In this document: positions 8,205 through 17,537 of the stretch, piece by piece
Layout of the letters: each line of letters opens with the position of its first letter
Position numbering within the stretch: position 1 is the first letter of the stretch
Source of the DNA: Oribacterium sp. UBA3737
GTDB lineage: Bacteria > Bacillota_A > Clostridia > Lachnospirales > Lachnospiraceae
Direction: 5' to 3'
Assembly (NCBI GenBank): GCA_002371295.1
Contig: DFGZ01000102.1
Coordinates: 1-59,514 of the forward strand
DNA length: 59,514 bases
The notes under the pieces: generated by a model
Databases searched by the model: none
Seen by the model: only the letters and a program-made list of their open reading frames with translations
What the model was told of the DNA's origin: nothing
Translations under genes and position numbers: made by a program

Positions 8205-9417
8205 AAAGAATAAAAGAGCTGTCGGGCGAAGCAGTGCTGAAAGAGGAGGTTCACCGGTAAAGAAGGATGCCTTTGAAAGAAGCCCGGGAAGATCGGGAAA
8301 AAGGCTTTCCGACAGCAGGAGATCTCTGGAAAAAAAGTCATCTCAGGAAAGCAGACGGAAGTCCGATAGAATTCAGAGCGGAAACGATTCCGGGAGAAGA
8401 AATCTTAAAGCCGGTGAGTCCGGAGATAGATTTTCTTTGAATCAGAAAGAAAGATACGTGAAGAAATCTAAAAGCTTTTCCGGAGAGACAGGTCTTTCTG
8501 CCTCGGACTGGAACAAGCCTGTAGCGGTTTCTGTGGAAACAGAGGAGCAATTAAGGGCTGTTCTCGGAGAGAAGGCAGTTTCCCGTATTTACATCGATGA
8601 AGCATGTTTCGGTATCCCCGGCAAAGATGCGGCTGGAAACTCAGGCAAAGGAAAAGCCGGAGAACATGAGACGGAAGCATTGGCAAAAATCATAAGAGAA
8701 ATCCATGAAGCGGGAAAAGAGGCGGGACTGAGACTTCGGCGTATCGAAAGAGATACCGATCCGGGGCTTGATTCGATATCGCTTCTCAGCGGACTCATTA
8801 AGCTCGATGCTTCACCGGACATACTGCTTATCCGTACCTTTGATGAAGCGATGATGGTCTCGGATCCTGAGACTTCAGAAACCGGTAATAAAGGTTTAAG
8901 CAATATAAGGAAGATATTCGATTATACTTGTTACGGCTATAACACCGAAGCGGTATCTATGCTCAGGGAGCTCGGAGCAGAGGAACTGACATATCCCATC
9001 GAGCTGAATTACAGAGAGTGCCTCAATCTGAGGAAGGCAGTGAAGGGACATCCTGACAGGGGGATCTCAGAGATGCCTTACGAACTTCTCGTTTACGGAC
9101 ATCTTCCCATGATGGTCAGTGCCAACTGTATAAGAAAGACCTCCGCGGGCTGTGACCATAAGAATCGCTTTATGGTTCTCAGGGACCGTATGCAGAAGGA
9201 TATGCCGGTAAGGTGTTATTGCAAGTATTGCTATAATCAGATTTTTAATGCTGAGCCTTTGGTACTTTTCGATCTTCCTGAGGATATTCGCTCCCTTGAG
9301 CCTGAGTGTCTTCGCTATGATTTTTCCGTTGAGACGGGAGCGGAGGTACGTAAGATACTTGCAGGCGCCATACCGAAGGACATTACCAGGGGTCACTTCC
9401 GTCACGGAGTTGAATAA
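8179..9417 (+). CDS. U32-associated second-half protein with basic linker
   Basis: A 412-residue protein starting at GTG 8179 with AGAGGAG 7 bases before it, in a different frame from the gene it overlaps. Residues 1-110 are low-complexity (S, R, K, E, G). The rest resembles the second half of large U32 proteins: YELLVYGHLPMMVSANC (about 305-321), then C-containing motifs (AGCDHKNRF, CYCKYCYNQ at about 345-353) and a final EVRKILAG...TRGHF. In several Clostridia, from memory, such a region is fused to the U32 domain. It is likely translationally coupled to the preceding gene. Confidence 0.65.
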   Translation: MSQRDNLSKKNKRAVGRSSAERGGSPVKKDAFERSPGRSGKRLSDSRRSLEKKSSQESRRKSDRIQSGNDSGRRNLKAGESGDRFSLNQKERYVKKSKSFSGETGLSASDWNKPVAVSVETEEQLRAVLGEKAVSRIYIDEACFGIPGKDAAGNSGKGKAGEHETEALAKIIREIHEAGKEAGLRLRRIERDTDPGLDSISLLSGLIKLDASPDILLIRTFDEAMMVSDPETSETGNKGLSNIRKIFDYTCYGYNTEAVSMLRELGAEELTYPIELNYRECLNLRKAVKGHPDRGISEMPYELLVYGHLPMMVSANCIRKTSAGCDHKNRFMVLRDRMQKDMPVRCYCKYCYNQIFNAEPLVLFDLPEDIRSLEPECLRYDFSVETGAEVRKILAGAIPKDITRGHFRHGVE

Positions 9418-9419
9418 TT

Positions 9420-11072
9420 ATGATCAATTTATACATTACAGCTGCGAAGTACATTCAGCTGCTTCTGATAGTGCTGTATACCTACTGTAATTTCAGGTTT
9501 TTATCCATACCCGATCAGGATGATGCAAATCCGCTGTGTGACTGGCAGCTCCGCATCATCCTGTTGGTGCATTTTCTTATGAATCTTGCTGTATTCTTAA
9601 AGACAGGGGAGGTTTCAACTCTCATCTTTTATGTTTTACAGCTCATCTTTTTTGTTCTTTATACTTTTTTTTCTGTCCGCATTTACAGGAACATCAACAG
9701 GCTGCTCCTGAACAATACGGTCTTTTTCCTTGCCTACGGGCTCATTACCCTTGAGAGACTGGATATGGGAAAGGCCATAAAACAGTTCGTGATAGTCATA
9801 GGGGCCGCGGTCATGACATTGGCAGTTCCGTATGTCATAGATAAGGTATGGGATCTTGTAAAGTGGCGATATCATTTTGCTGCCTTCGGAATCCTCATGC
9901 AGGGCATAGTTTTTGTTATCGGCGCCACAAGTTACGGTGCAAAAATGTCCATCTCCATAGGCGGATTCACTTTTCAGGCATCGGAGCTTGTGAAGATAAC
10001 CTTTGTGCTTGCCACGGCAGGGATGCTCAGTCAGGCGGAGAGTTTCAGGGACATAGTCATCACATCCCTTGTGGCTGGCGCCCACATGCTGATTCTTGTG
10101 ATGTGCAAGGATCTTGGCTCGGCCCTCATATTCTTCCTTGCGTATCTTATGATTCTTTTTATCGCCACAAACAAGGCTGTCTATCTGATTCTGGGAAACC
10201 TTGGGATGTGCCTCGCTGCGGTTTTCTCGTATTTTTCCTTCAGCCATGTGCGTACCAGAGTCTTTGCCTGGCTCGATCCCTGGGCGGATATCGATAACAA
10301 GGGCTACCAGATAACCCAGTCCCTGTTTGCCATAGGAACCGGCGGATTTGCGGGACTCGGTCTTTATCAGGGACTTCCCAACAAGATTCCCATCGTTGAA
10401 AAGGACTTCATCATTTCAGCGATTTCGGAGGAGATGGGTGCGGTTACGGCCATCTGTATCACTCTTGTGTGCCTTGGATGCTTCATGCAGATGATGGTCA
10501 TGGGCACATATATGGAAGATTCCTTCTACAAGTATGTTTCCGTAGGACTCGCCATAGAGTATATCGTTCAGGTATTTCTCACCATAGGCGGGGCCATAAA
10601 GTTCATTCCTTCAACGGGAGTCACGCTTCCGTTTGTGAGCTACGGTGGTTCGTCTCTGGTATCTGCCTTTATAGTTTTTGCCATAATTCAGGCTCTCTAT
10701 ATCATTCAGGGTAATGAAGATGAGGCGGACGAGAGAGCTGCCTATGACAATGTTTCCGGCGGGGCAGTATATGACGAAGCCGGATACCCTGACTCCGTTT
10801 ATGATGAAGATGATTCCGGAGATGCCATATATGACGAAGATGAATATGAGGATATGGACTATGATGCATCATATGAAGACTCATATGAAGACCCGGACTA
10901 TGAAGACTCGGGCTACGACAACCGGGACTATGACGATCGGGATTACGATGAGACTGGCTATTACGAAGATGATTATAGTGATTATGATGAACCGGGAAAA
11001 AGAAGAGGAAAAGGTGCTTCCGGCGGAGGATATAAGAACGAAAAAATAAGAGCCGAGGATCTGGGACTCTGA
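9420..11072 (+). CDS. SEDS peptidoglycan glycosyltransferase (RodA/FtsW-like)
   Basis: Polytopic membrane polymerase of lipid II (SEDS family) with about ten hydrophobic segments. The conserved catalytic-loop sequence WLDPWADIDNKGYQITQS is present (about residues 280-297), followed by AIGTGGFAGLGLYQG and the C-terminal TLPFVSYGGSS. Family members are usually 370-480 residues; this one has 550 because of a tail (about 440-535) dominated by D, E and Y in YDE/YED units. The gene starts 2 bases after the preceding stop. A class B PBP follows, the usual SEDS partner. RodA, FtsW and SpoVE cannot be separated by eye. Confidence 0.85.
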   Translation: MINLYITAAKYIQLLLIVLYTYCNFRFLSIPDQDDANPLCDWQLRIILLVHFLMNLAVFLKTGEVSTLIFYVLQLIFFVLYTFFSVRIYRNINRLLLNNTVFFLAYGLITLERLDMGKAIKQFVIVIGAAVMTLAVPYVIDKVWDLVKWRYHFAAFGILMQGIVFVIGATSYGAKMSISIGGFTFQASELVKITFVLATAGMLSQAESFRDIVITSLVAGAHMLILVMCKDLGSALIFFLAYLMILFIATNKAVYLILGNLGMCLAAVFSYFSFSHVRTRVFAWLDPWADIDNKGYQITQSLFAIGTGGFAGLGLYQGLPNKIPIVEKDFIISAISEEMGAVTAICITLVCLGCFMQMMVMGTYMEDSFYKYVSVGLAIEYIVQVFLTIGGAIKFIPSTGVTLPFVSYGGSSLVSAFIVFAIIQALYIIQGNEDEADERAAYDNVSGGAVYDEAGYPDSVYDEDDSGDAIYDEDEYEDMDYDASYEDSYEDPDYEDSGYDNRDYDDRDYDETGYYEDDYSDYDEPGKRRGKGASGGGYKNEKIRAEDLGL

Positions 11073-11159
11073 TCCGGGCTGTCATGAAGACGGTTCTTCA
11101 GGCAGTGAAATGCAGATTATGGCATATCTTGCCGGCTATCGAAGGATGGGAAGTATTGA

Positions 11160-12653
11160 ATGAAGAATAGAAAATCGAGATCCGGAATAAAAAAAACAAA
11201 CAGAAATATAATAAGGGTCATTTACTTCTTTTCATTTTTGTTCTTTGGGATGATAGGGTATATGGTCTATTTCATAGGCTGGGGTTCCGATGACCTCATG
11301 GGTAATGCCTATAACCCCAGGATGGAGGTCTTTAATGAACGTTTTGTCCGGGGTGCGATCATTTCCTCGGACGGTCAGGTGCTGGCAAGAACCGTAGTCA
11401 GTGACACACGAAAGAATCAGGACGGAACGGAGAATCCGGCGGGAACATACAAAGAGACCAGAGAGTATCCCTTTGGAAAGACATTTGCACAGGCTGTAGG
11501 TTATTCGACCAAGGGTAAGACGGGGATAGAATCTCTTGCCAATTTTTATCTTATGGAATCGAACTCAAATCCTGTGATACAGGTGGTAAATGAGATCACA
11601 GAGACCAAGAGCCAGGGCGACAATGTGATCACCACACTGGATGCGGAGCTCCAGAAGATAGCGTACGATGCGCTGGGGGAGCATAACGGTGCAGTCATTG
11701 CCGTGAATCCGAAGACGGGAGAGGTTCTGGCCATGGCATCCAGGCCAAGCTTCGACCCCAATACCATAGTGGAGGACTGGGACAGTATAGTTAATGCCGG
11801 GGACAGTGATGCCCCTCTTGTGAACAGATGCACTCAGGGACTCTATGCTCCGGGATCTACTTTTAAGATCGTAATGGCTCTTGAGTACATGAGGGAGCAT
11901 CCCGATGATTATCAGAATTTTACCTTTAACTGCGACGGCGAATACCGGGATACTTCAAATTCCGACTACGTGGTGCACTGCTACAGCGGAGAGGTCCACG
12001 GGGCCGAGGATCTGCATACTGCTTTTGCCTACTCCTGTAATTCGGCATTTGCAAAGATAGGAACGATGGTGAACAAGACGAAGCTTGCGGAAACAGCTGA
12101 GCAGCTTTTGTTCAACCAGGAACTGCCTGTTGCCATAGCCTCCAGCAAGAGCCGTTTCAATGTTACGGAGGAATCTTCAGTATGGACCATGATGCAGACA
12201 GCCATCGGTCAGGGTGAGACCATGATGAGTCCTCTTCATGAGGTGATACTGGCATCAGCTATAGCCAACGGGGGCGTTCTTCAAGAGCCTAAGCTTTTAA
12301 AACAGGTTCAGTCCTCTGACGGAAAAGTTATAAAGACCTTTGAGGATTCGGAAGAGAAGATCCTCATGACAGAGACGGAAGCCTCAGTGCTTGCATCTTT
12401 CATGAGGTCTGTAGTAACGGACGGAACCGCATCAAAGCTTAGAGATGCGGAATACGCGGCCGCAGGAAAGACAGGTTCTGCGGAGGTTAGTAAGAACGGA
12501 GAGACCATTACCAATGCCTGGTTCACCGGCTTTGCTCCCTACGATGATCCGGAAATCGCAGTATGTGTCGTAGTGGAGGAAGGTGAAACCGGAGGAAGAA
12601 CCGCCGTGCCTGTGGCAAAGCAGGTGTTCGACTATTGGCTGAATGAGAGATGA
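11160..12653 (+). CDS. class B penicillin-binding protein (PbpA/FtsI-like)
   Basis: Peptidoglycan DD-transpeptidase anchored by one N-terminal helix (about 18-41). The active-site motif is PGSTFK with Ser at about 233, followed by SCN (292-294) and KTG (AAGKTGSAE near 434-442). The 497-residue length and absence of PASTA repeats place it near the short PbpA/MrdA-like group of Clostridia. It follows the SEDS gene by 87 bases and should act with it to polymerise and cross-link wall. A strong terminator-like hairpin is at 12745-12772. Confidence 0.88.
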   Translation: MKNRKSRSGIKKTNRNIIRVIYFFSFLFFGMIGYMVYFIGWGSDDLMGNAYNPRMEVFNERFVRGAIISSDGQVLARTVVSDTRKNQDGTENPAGTYKETREYPFGKTFAQAVGYSTKGKTGIESLANFYLMESNSNPVIQVVNEITETKSQGDNVITTLDAELQKIAYDALGEHNGAVIAVNPKTGEVLAMASRPSFDPNTIVEDWDSIVNAGDSDAPLVNRCTQGLYAPGSTFKIVMALEYMREHPDDYQNFTFNCDGEYRDTSNSDYVVHCYSGEVHGAEDLHTAFAYSCNSAFAKIGTMVNKTKLAETAEQLLFNQELPVAIASSKSRFNVTEESSVWTMMQTAIGQGETMMSPLHEVILASAIANGGVLQEPKLLKQVQSSDGKVIKTFEDSEEKILMTETEASVLASFMRSVVTDGTASKLRDAEYAAAGKTGSAEVSKNGETITNAWFTGFAPYDDPEIAVCVVVEEGETGGRTAVPVAKQVFDYWLNER

Positions 12654-12714
12654 ATGAAAGATATATGATTTCCGGATTTGCGGGTATTATAAGCTTATCT
12701 AAAGATATCTTAAT

Positions 12715-12743
12715 GTGACATATATTAACATAGAGGTTATAAT
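12715..12743 (+). promoter_or_regulatory. promoter of first ABC exporter operon
   Basis: GTGACA (12715-12720), 17-base spacer, perfect TATAAT (12738-12743). The start near 12750 falls inside the first arm of the hairpin at 12745-12772. Confidence 0.6.
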
Positions 12744-12744
12744 G

Positions 12745-12780
12745 GGTCTGCTGCGGGGAACCGCAGCAGACCTGTTTTGT
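12745..12780 (+). terminator. hairpin with T-rich tail, terminator or attenuator
   Basis: Perfect 12-bp stem (12745-12756 with 12761-12772, loop GGAA) followed by TGTTTTGT. It can end the PBP transcript. Because a promoter lies directly before it, it may also act as a leader hairpin for the ABC operon. Confidence 0.65.
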
Positions 12781-12901
12781 ATTTACAATATTTACAAAAG
12801 AATATCTTCTGACTGATTTCAAAAAAGATTTCAGGAATCAAACAGTCGCATGAATTCTTTGGTTCAAACAAAAGCAGAAAATACATAATTGGAGGTAGTT
12901 C

Positions 12902-14917
12902 GTGAAGAGACTGTTATCTTACATCAAAGATTACAAGGTTAAAGCAGTTCTGGCACCGCTTTTCAAGTGTCTGGAAGCCTGCTTTGACCTTTTGGTACCT
13001 ATGGTTATATCCAGTATGATCGACACCGGAATAAAAAACGGTGATACAGGATATGTATTAAAGATGGGAGGGCTTTTGCTTCTCCTTGCAGCTATAGGTC
13101 TCACCTGTTCCTTCACGGCACAGTTTTTTGCCGCAAAAGTAGCGATACATACCGGAAAGGGGCTAAGAAATGATCTGTTCAGACACATTAACACGCTTTC
13201 CTACAGAGACATCGATGCCCTCGGAACCAGTACGCTGATAACCAGAATGACTTCTGATATCAATGCTGTGGAAAGCGGTGTGAACATGGCACTCCGTCTT
13301 TTCATGCGTTCTCCATTCATCGTTTTCGGTGCCATGGTTATGGCTTTTACCATCAATGTGAAAGCCGGTATTATTTTTGCAGTCACCATAGCAGTACTTT
13401 TTGCAGTGGTTTTCGGTATCATCCTGACAACTGCGCCGATGTACAGGAACAATCAGGCCCAGCTTGATAAGATCATGAAGACAACCCGTGAAAACCTTCT
13501 CGGTGTGAGAGTTGTCCGTGCTTTCAATCGTCAGGCTTCAGAGATGGAGCAGTTCAAGAGAGAGAACGACAGACTTACTGAGATGCAGGTTAGCGTAGGA
13601 CGTATCTCTGCGCTTCTCAACCCTGTGACCTATGTGATTATCAATCTTTCGGTGGTTTATCTCATTTACCGTGGCGCGCGGTTTGTAGACATTGGCACCC
13701 TTACCCAGGGCGGACTTGTGGCCCTTGTAAACTATATGTCCCAGATTCTTGTGGAGCTTATAAAGCTTGCAAACCTCGTTATCCAGATAACCCGCGCCAT
13801 GGCAAGTATGAACCGAATCGACGGTGTATTCAGCATTAAGCCCAGTGTTCAGGAGCCTGCCAATGTTTCTGCCGGAAACTCAGTAAATACGAATTCGGAT
13901 TCTGAAAGCGGAATAGAAAATGCTCTTTCTAAGCAGGATATCAGAAACCTGAAAGACACTTCCATGGATGTTACAAAACCAAATGCTCCATCGTACAGTG
14001 GAAATAGTACAGCAGAAAGGATCTCTAAGGTATCCTTCAAAAACGTGGATTTTGCCTATACAGAAGGTGCTGATCCGGCCCTTTCCGGTATCACATTTGA
14101 AGCGATGCCGGGAGAGACTGTCGGTGTTATCGGAGGTACCGGTGCCGGAAAGTCAACTCTCATAAACCTTATTCCGAGATTTTATGATGTAACAGGCGGT
14201 GAGATAGATATAGAAGGGCGTCCGGTAAAGAGCTACGGTCTTTCAGAACTTAGAAACAAGATCGGTATCGTTCCCCAGAGAAGCGTGCTTTTCCGCGGAA
14301 CCCTCCGTGAAAATATGCAGTGGGGCAAGGAGGATGCCACTGATGAGGAAATCTATGCGGCACTCAGGACTGCCCAGGCCTTTGATTTCGTAGAGGAGAA
14401 GGGTCAGGGACTGGAGCTTCCCGTTGAGCAGGAGGGAAGAAACTTTTCCGGAGGACAGAAGCAGAGACTTGCCATTGCAAGAGCTGTTGTAAGAAAACCT
14501 GAAATCCTTATACTTGATGACTCTGCATCGGCTCTTGATTTTGCAACAGACGCGGCCCTTCGTAAAGCCATAAAGCATGACACTGAGAACATGACTGTAT
14601 TCATCATCTCACAGAGAGTTTCAACAGTCAGAAATTCAGACAAGATAATCGTTCTCGATGACGGTAAGGTAGCGGGTATCGGAACCCATGATGAGCTTTT
14701 CGGATCCTGCGAGGTTTATAAGGAAATCTGTCTCTCACAGCTTAATAAGGATGAGGCCGGAACTCCTGTGGGAACTTCGAAAAATGCTCCAGCCGAAGAC
14801 AACACCAGTGCAGCGGCAAAGCATAAAAACGGAAATCTTCCCGGTGTTGCAGATAGAAGCGAAGTGAGTGCAGCCGGTAAGGAGACATTGGCAGAAAAAG
14901 GAAAGGAGGCAGAGTGA
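12902..14917 (+). CDS. ABC exporter subunit, degenerate ATP site
   Basis: Half-transporter with six membrane helices (about 15-300) and an ATPase domain (about 375-615). Walker A GGTGAGKST (about 410), signature FSGGQ (about 514) and Walker B ILILDDSASALD (about 535-546), where Asp replaces the catalytic Glu. That is the mark of the degenerate subunit in heterodimeric exporters such as BmrC or TM287. A nonconserved Ser/Asn-rich insert (about 313-370) separates the domains, and a charged tail of about 45 residues follows the ATPase. Starts with GTG after GGAGG. It overlaps the next gene by 4 bases (ATGA), which fits subunit coupling. Substrate unknown. Confidence 0.88.
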   Translation: MKRLLSYIKDYKVKAVLAPLFKCLEACFDLLVPMVISSMIDTGIKNGDTGYVLKMGGLLLLLAAIGLTCSFTAQFFAAKVAIHTGKGLRNDLFRHINTLSYRDIDALGTSTLITRMTSDINAVESGVNMALRLFMRSPFIVFGAMVMAFTINVKAGIIFAVTIAVLFAVVFGIILTTAPMYRNNQAQLDKIMKTTRENLLGVRVVRAFNRQASEMEQFKRENDRLTEMQVSVGRISALLNPVTYVIINLSVVYLIYRGARFVDIGTLTQGGLVALVNYMSQILVELIKLANLVIQITRAMASMNRIDGVFSIKPSVQEPANVSAGNSVNTNSDSESGIENALSKQDIRNLKDTSMDVTKPNAPSYSGNSTAERISKVSFKNVDFAYTEGADPALSGITFEAMPGETVGVIGGTGAGKSTLINLIPRFYDVTGGEIDIEGRPVKSYGLSELRNKIGIVPQRSVLFRGTLRENMQWGKEDATDEEIYAALRTAQAFDFVEEKGQGLELPVEQEGRNFSGGQKQRLAIARAVVRKPEILILDDSASALDFATDAALRKAIKHDTENMTVFIISQRVSTVRNSDKIIVLDDGKVAGIGTHDELFGSCEVYKEICLSQLNKDEAGTPVGTSKNAPAEDNTSAAAKHKNGNLPGVADRSEVSAAGKETLAEKGKEAE

Positions 14918-16695
14918 TGGCTAAAGGTAAACCAAGAAAGATGACGGCGGAAGACCGTCGTACCATAGGCAGAATACTTCGATATATAAAGAAGTACATG
15001 CATCTCGTAATCCTGTCCATACTACTTGCAGCAGTGACTGTAGTGCTGACTCTGTACCTTCCGATTCTCACAGGTTCTGCAGTGGACACCATCGTAGGGA
15101 AGGGTGAGGTTGACTGGACAAGGCTCCTCGGAACTTTGAAACTTATGGGAATCCTCATATTGCTTACGGCGCTTTCCCAGTGGCTCATGAACCACATTAA
15201 CAACGTGGTGACCTTCAGAGTTGTGGAAGATATAAGAACAAAGGCTTTCAATCATCTGGAGGAGCTTCCGGTAAGCTACCTTGACAAGCACCCTGCGGGG
15301 GACCTGACAAGCCGTATCATTACGGACATCGATCAGTTTTCCCAGGGGCTTCTCATGGGATTCACCCAGCTTTTCACAGGTGTGCTTACCATCCTGGGAA
15401 CCCTTGGCTTTATGTTCTACATTGAGCCTGTTATCACGGTGCTGGTTATCGTGCTGACACCCTTAAGCTTTGTGGTGGCTAGTCTCATCGCAAAGAGCAC
15501 CTACAGTCTCTTTAAACGTCAGTCGGAAAGCAGAGGAGATATCACTGCTTTTACAGAGGAAATGCTGGGAAACTTAAAGGTGGTGAAGGCTTTTTCACAT
15601 GAGAAGAAGGCCCAGGCCCAGTTTGAAGACATAAACGAAAAGCTGTCAGGTTACAGCTTCAAGGCGGTCTTTGTATCTTCACTCGTAAATCCTGCCACAA
15701 GATGTGTAAACAATATAGTTTATGCGGCAGTCGGTGTAAGCGGAGCTTTCATGGCGATCAAGGCACTCATTACCGTTGGTGAGCTGGTATCATTCCTTAG
15801 CTACGCAAATCAGTACACAAAGCCCTTCAATGAGATTTCGGGTGTGGCTACAGAGCTTCAGAATGCCATAGCGTCGGCTTCAAGAGTGTTTGAGGTCATC
15901 GATGAAAAAGCGATGGTACCGGATTCTCCGGATGCAGCAGTTCTTGGTGAAGGAGAGACACTTAAGGGCGAAGTGGATATAGAGCATCTCTGGTTCTCAT
16001 ACGTTAAGGACAGGAAACTTCTCACAGACCTCAACATCCATGTAAATCCGGGTGAGACCGTAGCTATCGTAGGTCCTACGGGCTGCGGAAAGTCCACACT
16101 CATAAATCTTCTTATGAGGTTCTATGAGCCTGATCAGGGCGCTATCAGGGTAGACGGTCATGATAACAGAGAGGTCACCAGAGAGAGTCTTCGTAACAAT
16201 TTCGGCATGGTGCTTCAGGAGACATGGCTGAAGGCCACTACCATAAGAAGAAACATTGCCTACGGAAAGCCGGATGCCACAATGGACGAGATCGTTGCGG
16301 CGGCAAAGAAGGCTCACTGTGACGGCTTCATCAGAAGACTTCCGCAGGGGTACGATACAGTTCTCGGAGAGGACGGCGGTTCCCTCAGCCAGGGTCAGAA
16401 GCAGCTTCTCTGTATCGCCAGACTTATGCTCAGGCTTCCGCCAATGCTTATTCTGGATGAGGCGACTTCATCCATCGATACCAGAACCGAGCTTCATATC
16501 CAGCAGGCCTTTGACAGTATGATGAAGGGAAGAACCTCCTTTATAGTTGCCCATCGTCTCTCGACCATCAAGAACGCGGACCTCATTCTGGTTCTGAAGG
16601 ACGGAAACATCATCGAGCAGGGTAAGCATGAGGAGCTTCTTGCCCGGGGCGGATTCTACTCAACACTATATAACAGCCAGTTTGCAGCAGGCTGA
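14914..16695 (+). CDS. ABC exporter subunit, catalytic partner
   Basis: Partner half-transporter of the preceding gene. Six membrane helices (about 30-320), Walker A GPTGCGKST (about 387-395), signature LSQGQ (about 491-495) instead of LSGGQ, and complete Walker B LILDEATSSID (about 512-522) with catalytic Glu, then the switch His in IVAHRLS. In heterodimers this subunit supplies the Glu to the active site and its altered signature faces the degenerate site. The two are translationally coupled by a 4-base overlap. The family exports drugs, lipids or peptides; nothing here tells which. Confidence 0.88.
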   Translation: MMAKGKPRKMTAEDRRTIGRILRYIKKYMHLVILSILLAAVTVVLTLYLPILTGSAVDTIVGKGEVDWTRLLGTLKLMGILILLTALSQWLMNHINNVVTFRVVEDIRTKAFNHLEELPVSYLDKHPAGDLTSRIITDIDQFSQGLLMGFTQLFTGVLTILGTLGFMFYIEPVITVLVIVLTPLSFVVASLIAKSTYSLFKRQSESRGDITAFTEEMLGNLKVVKAFSHEKKAQAQFEDINEKLSGYSFKAVFVSSLVNPATRCVNNIVYAAVGVSGAFMAIKALITVGELVSFLSYANQYTKPFNEISGVATELQNAIASASRVFEVIDEKAMVPDSPDAAVLGEGETLKGEVDIEHLWFSYVKDRKLLTDLNIHVNPGETVAIVGPTGCGKSTLINLLMRFYEPDQGAIRVDGHDNREVTRESLRNNFGMVLQETWLKATTIRRNIAYGKPDATMDEIVAAAKKAHCDGFIRRLPQGYDTVLGEDGGSLSQGQKQLLCIARLMLRLPPMLILDEATSSIDTRTELHIQQAFDSMMKGRTSFIVAHRLSTIKNADLILVLKDGNIIEQGKHEELLARGGFYSTLYNSQFAAG

Positions 16696-16726
16696 CAGAA
16701 TACCCGGATAAAAAAAAGGATTACGT

Positions 16727-17383
16727 ATGGAAAGAGTCAGAAGTTTTGTAAAAACCCCTGTTAAGTTTATTAAGGAGAACAGATATGCCCTGTGGCTTTT
16801 ATATCTGCCTGTGTATCTTTTGTATTTTGCATGTCTTCAGATGAGGGAAGTGCCGCTTGATGACCTTCGTATCATTGAGATTCCTCTGGACAGGATGATA
16901 CCGACGATCCCGGTATTTTTCGTTCCATACGGATTCTGGTGGCTGCTGTTTCCGGGGGCTCTTGTTTTCTTCCTTTTTTTCGGAACAAAAAGGGACTTTC
17001 TGAAGCTTTGCTTTATTCTCTTTGGCGGATATACCATCTGCATGGTGGTGTATACATTATGGCCCAATGGCCTTGAGCTGAGAGACACGATCGAGGGGAC
17101 GGATATTTTTTCAAAGGGTGTGCTGTGGCTGAGAAGCATTGACCCGCCCAGTAATGTCTGCCCCAGCATGCATGTGTCCAGTACAGTGGCCATAGATATA
17201 GTGGTGAGACAGTGCAGCTATATAAAGACAAAGTATAAAAATATGGAAACAGTGGTGGCGGTGCTCATCTGTGTATCCACAGTGTTCATCAAGCAGCATT
17301 CTTTGGTGGATGTGGCTCTTGGCTGTATCATGAGTGTTATGCTGTGGCTGATATGGGAAAAGTTTTTCAGAAATGTTGAATGA
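16727..17383 (+). CDS. PAP2-superfamily membrane phosphatase-like protein
   Basis: A 218-residue protein with about five to six hydrophobic helices. The PAP2 motifs are of the AUR1/inositol-phosphorylceramide-synthase-like type: CPSMHVSS (about 145-152) for motif C2 and FIKQHSLVDVALG (about 188-200) for motif C3, with both catalytic His and the Asp. A clear C1 (KxxxxxxRP) is not seen. Such enzymes hydrolyse or transfer lipid phosphates on the outer face of the membrane. It begins 31 bases after the ABC operon and may be cotranscribed with it. Confidence 0.75.
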   Translation: MERVRSFVKTPVKFIKENRYALWLLYLPVYLLYFACLQMREVPLDDLRIIEIPLDRMIPTIPVFFVPYGFWWLLFPGALVFFLFFGTKRDFLKLCFILFGGYTICMVVYTLWPNGLELRDTIEGTDIFSKGVLWLRSIDPPSNVCPSMHVSSTVAIDIVVRQCSYIKTKYKNMETVVAVLICVSTVFIKQHSLVDVALGCIMSVMLWLIWEKFFRNVE

Positions 17384-17537
17384 ATAAAACCGGGATGTTA
17401 AAATGGAATCAGATATATTTTGACAGAATTACATTTACGGTTGTGACAGATTGTACAGACAAATCTGTTATATGGCATCGGTCCCTCTGACCGGAATAAC
17501 TGATGGGCTGATGTTACCGGAGGAAGAAGGTGACAGT

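Noticed and set aside
10702..11085. Histidine-rich frame opposite the SEDS tail
   Set aside because: An artefact of the repetitive GAT/TAT codons of the acidic tail on the other strand.
14506..14545. Asp for catalytic Glu in Walker B of the ABC subunits as a novelty
   Set aside because: This is the known degenerate-site pattern of heterodimeric ABC exporters, and the partner subunit keeps the Glu.
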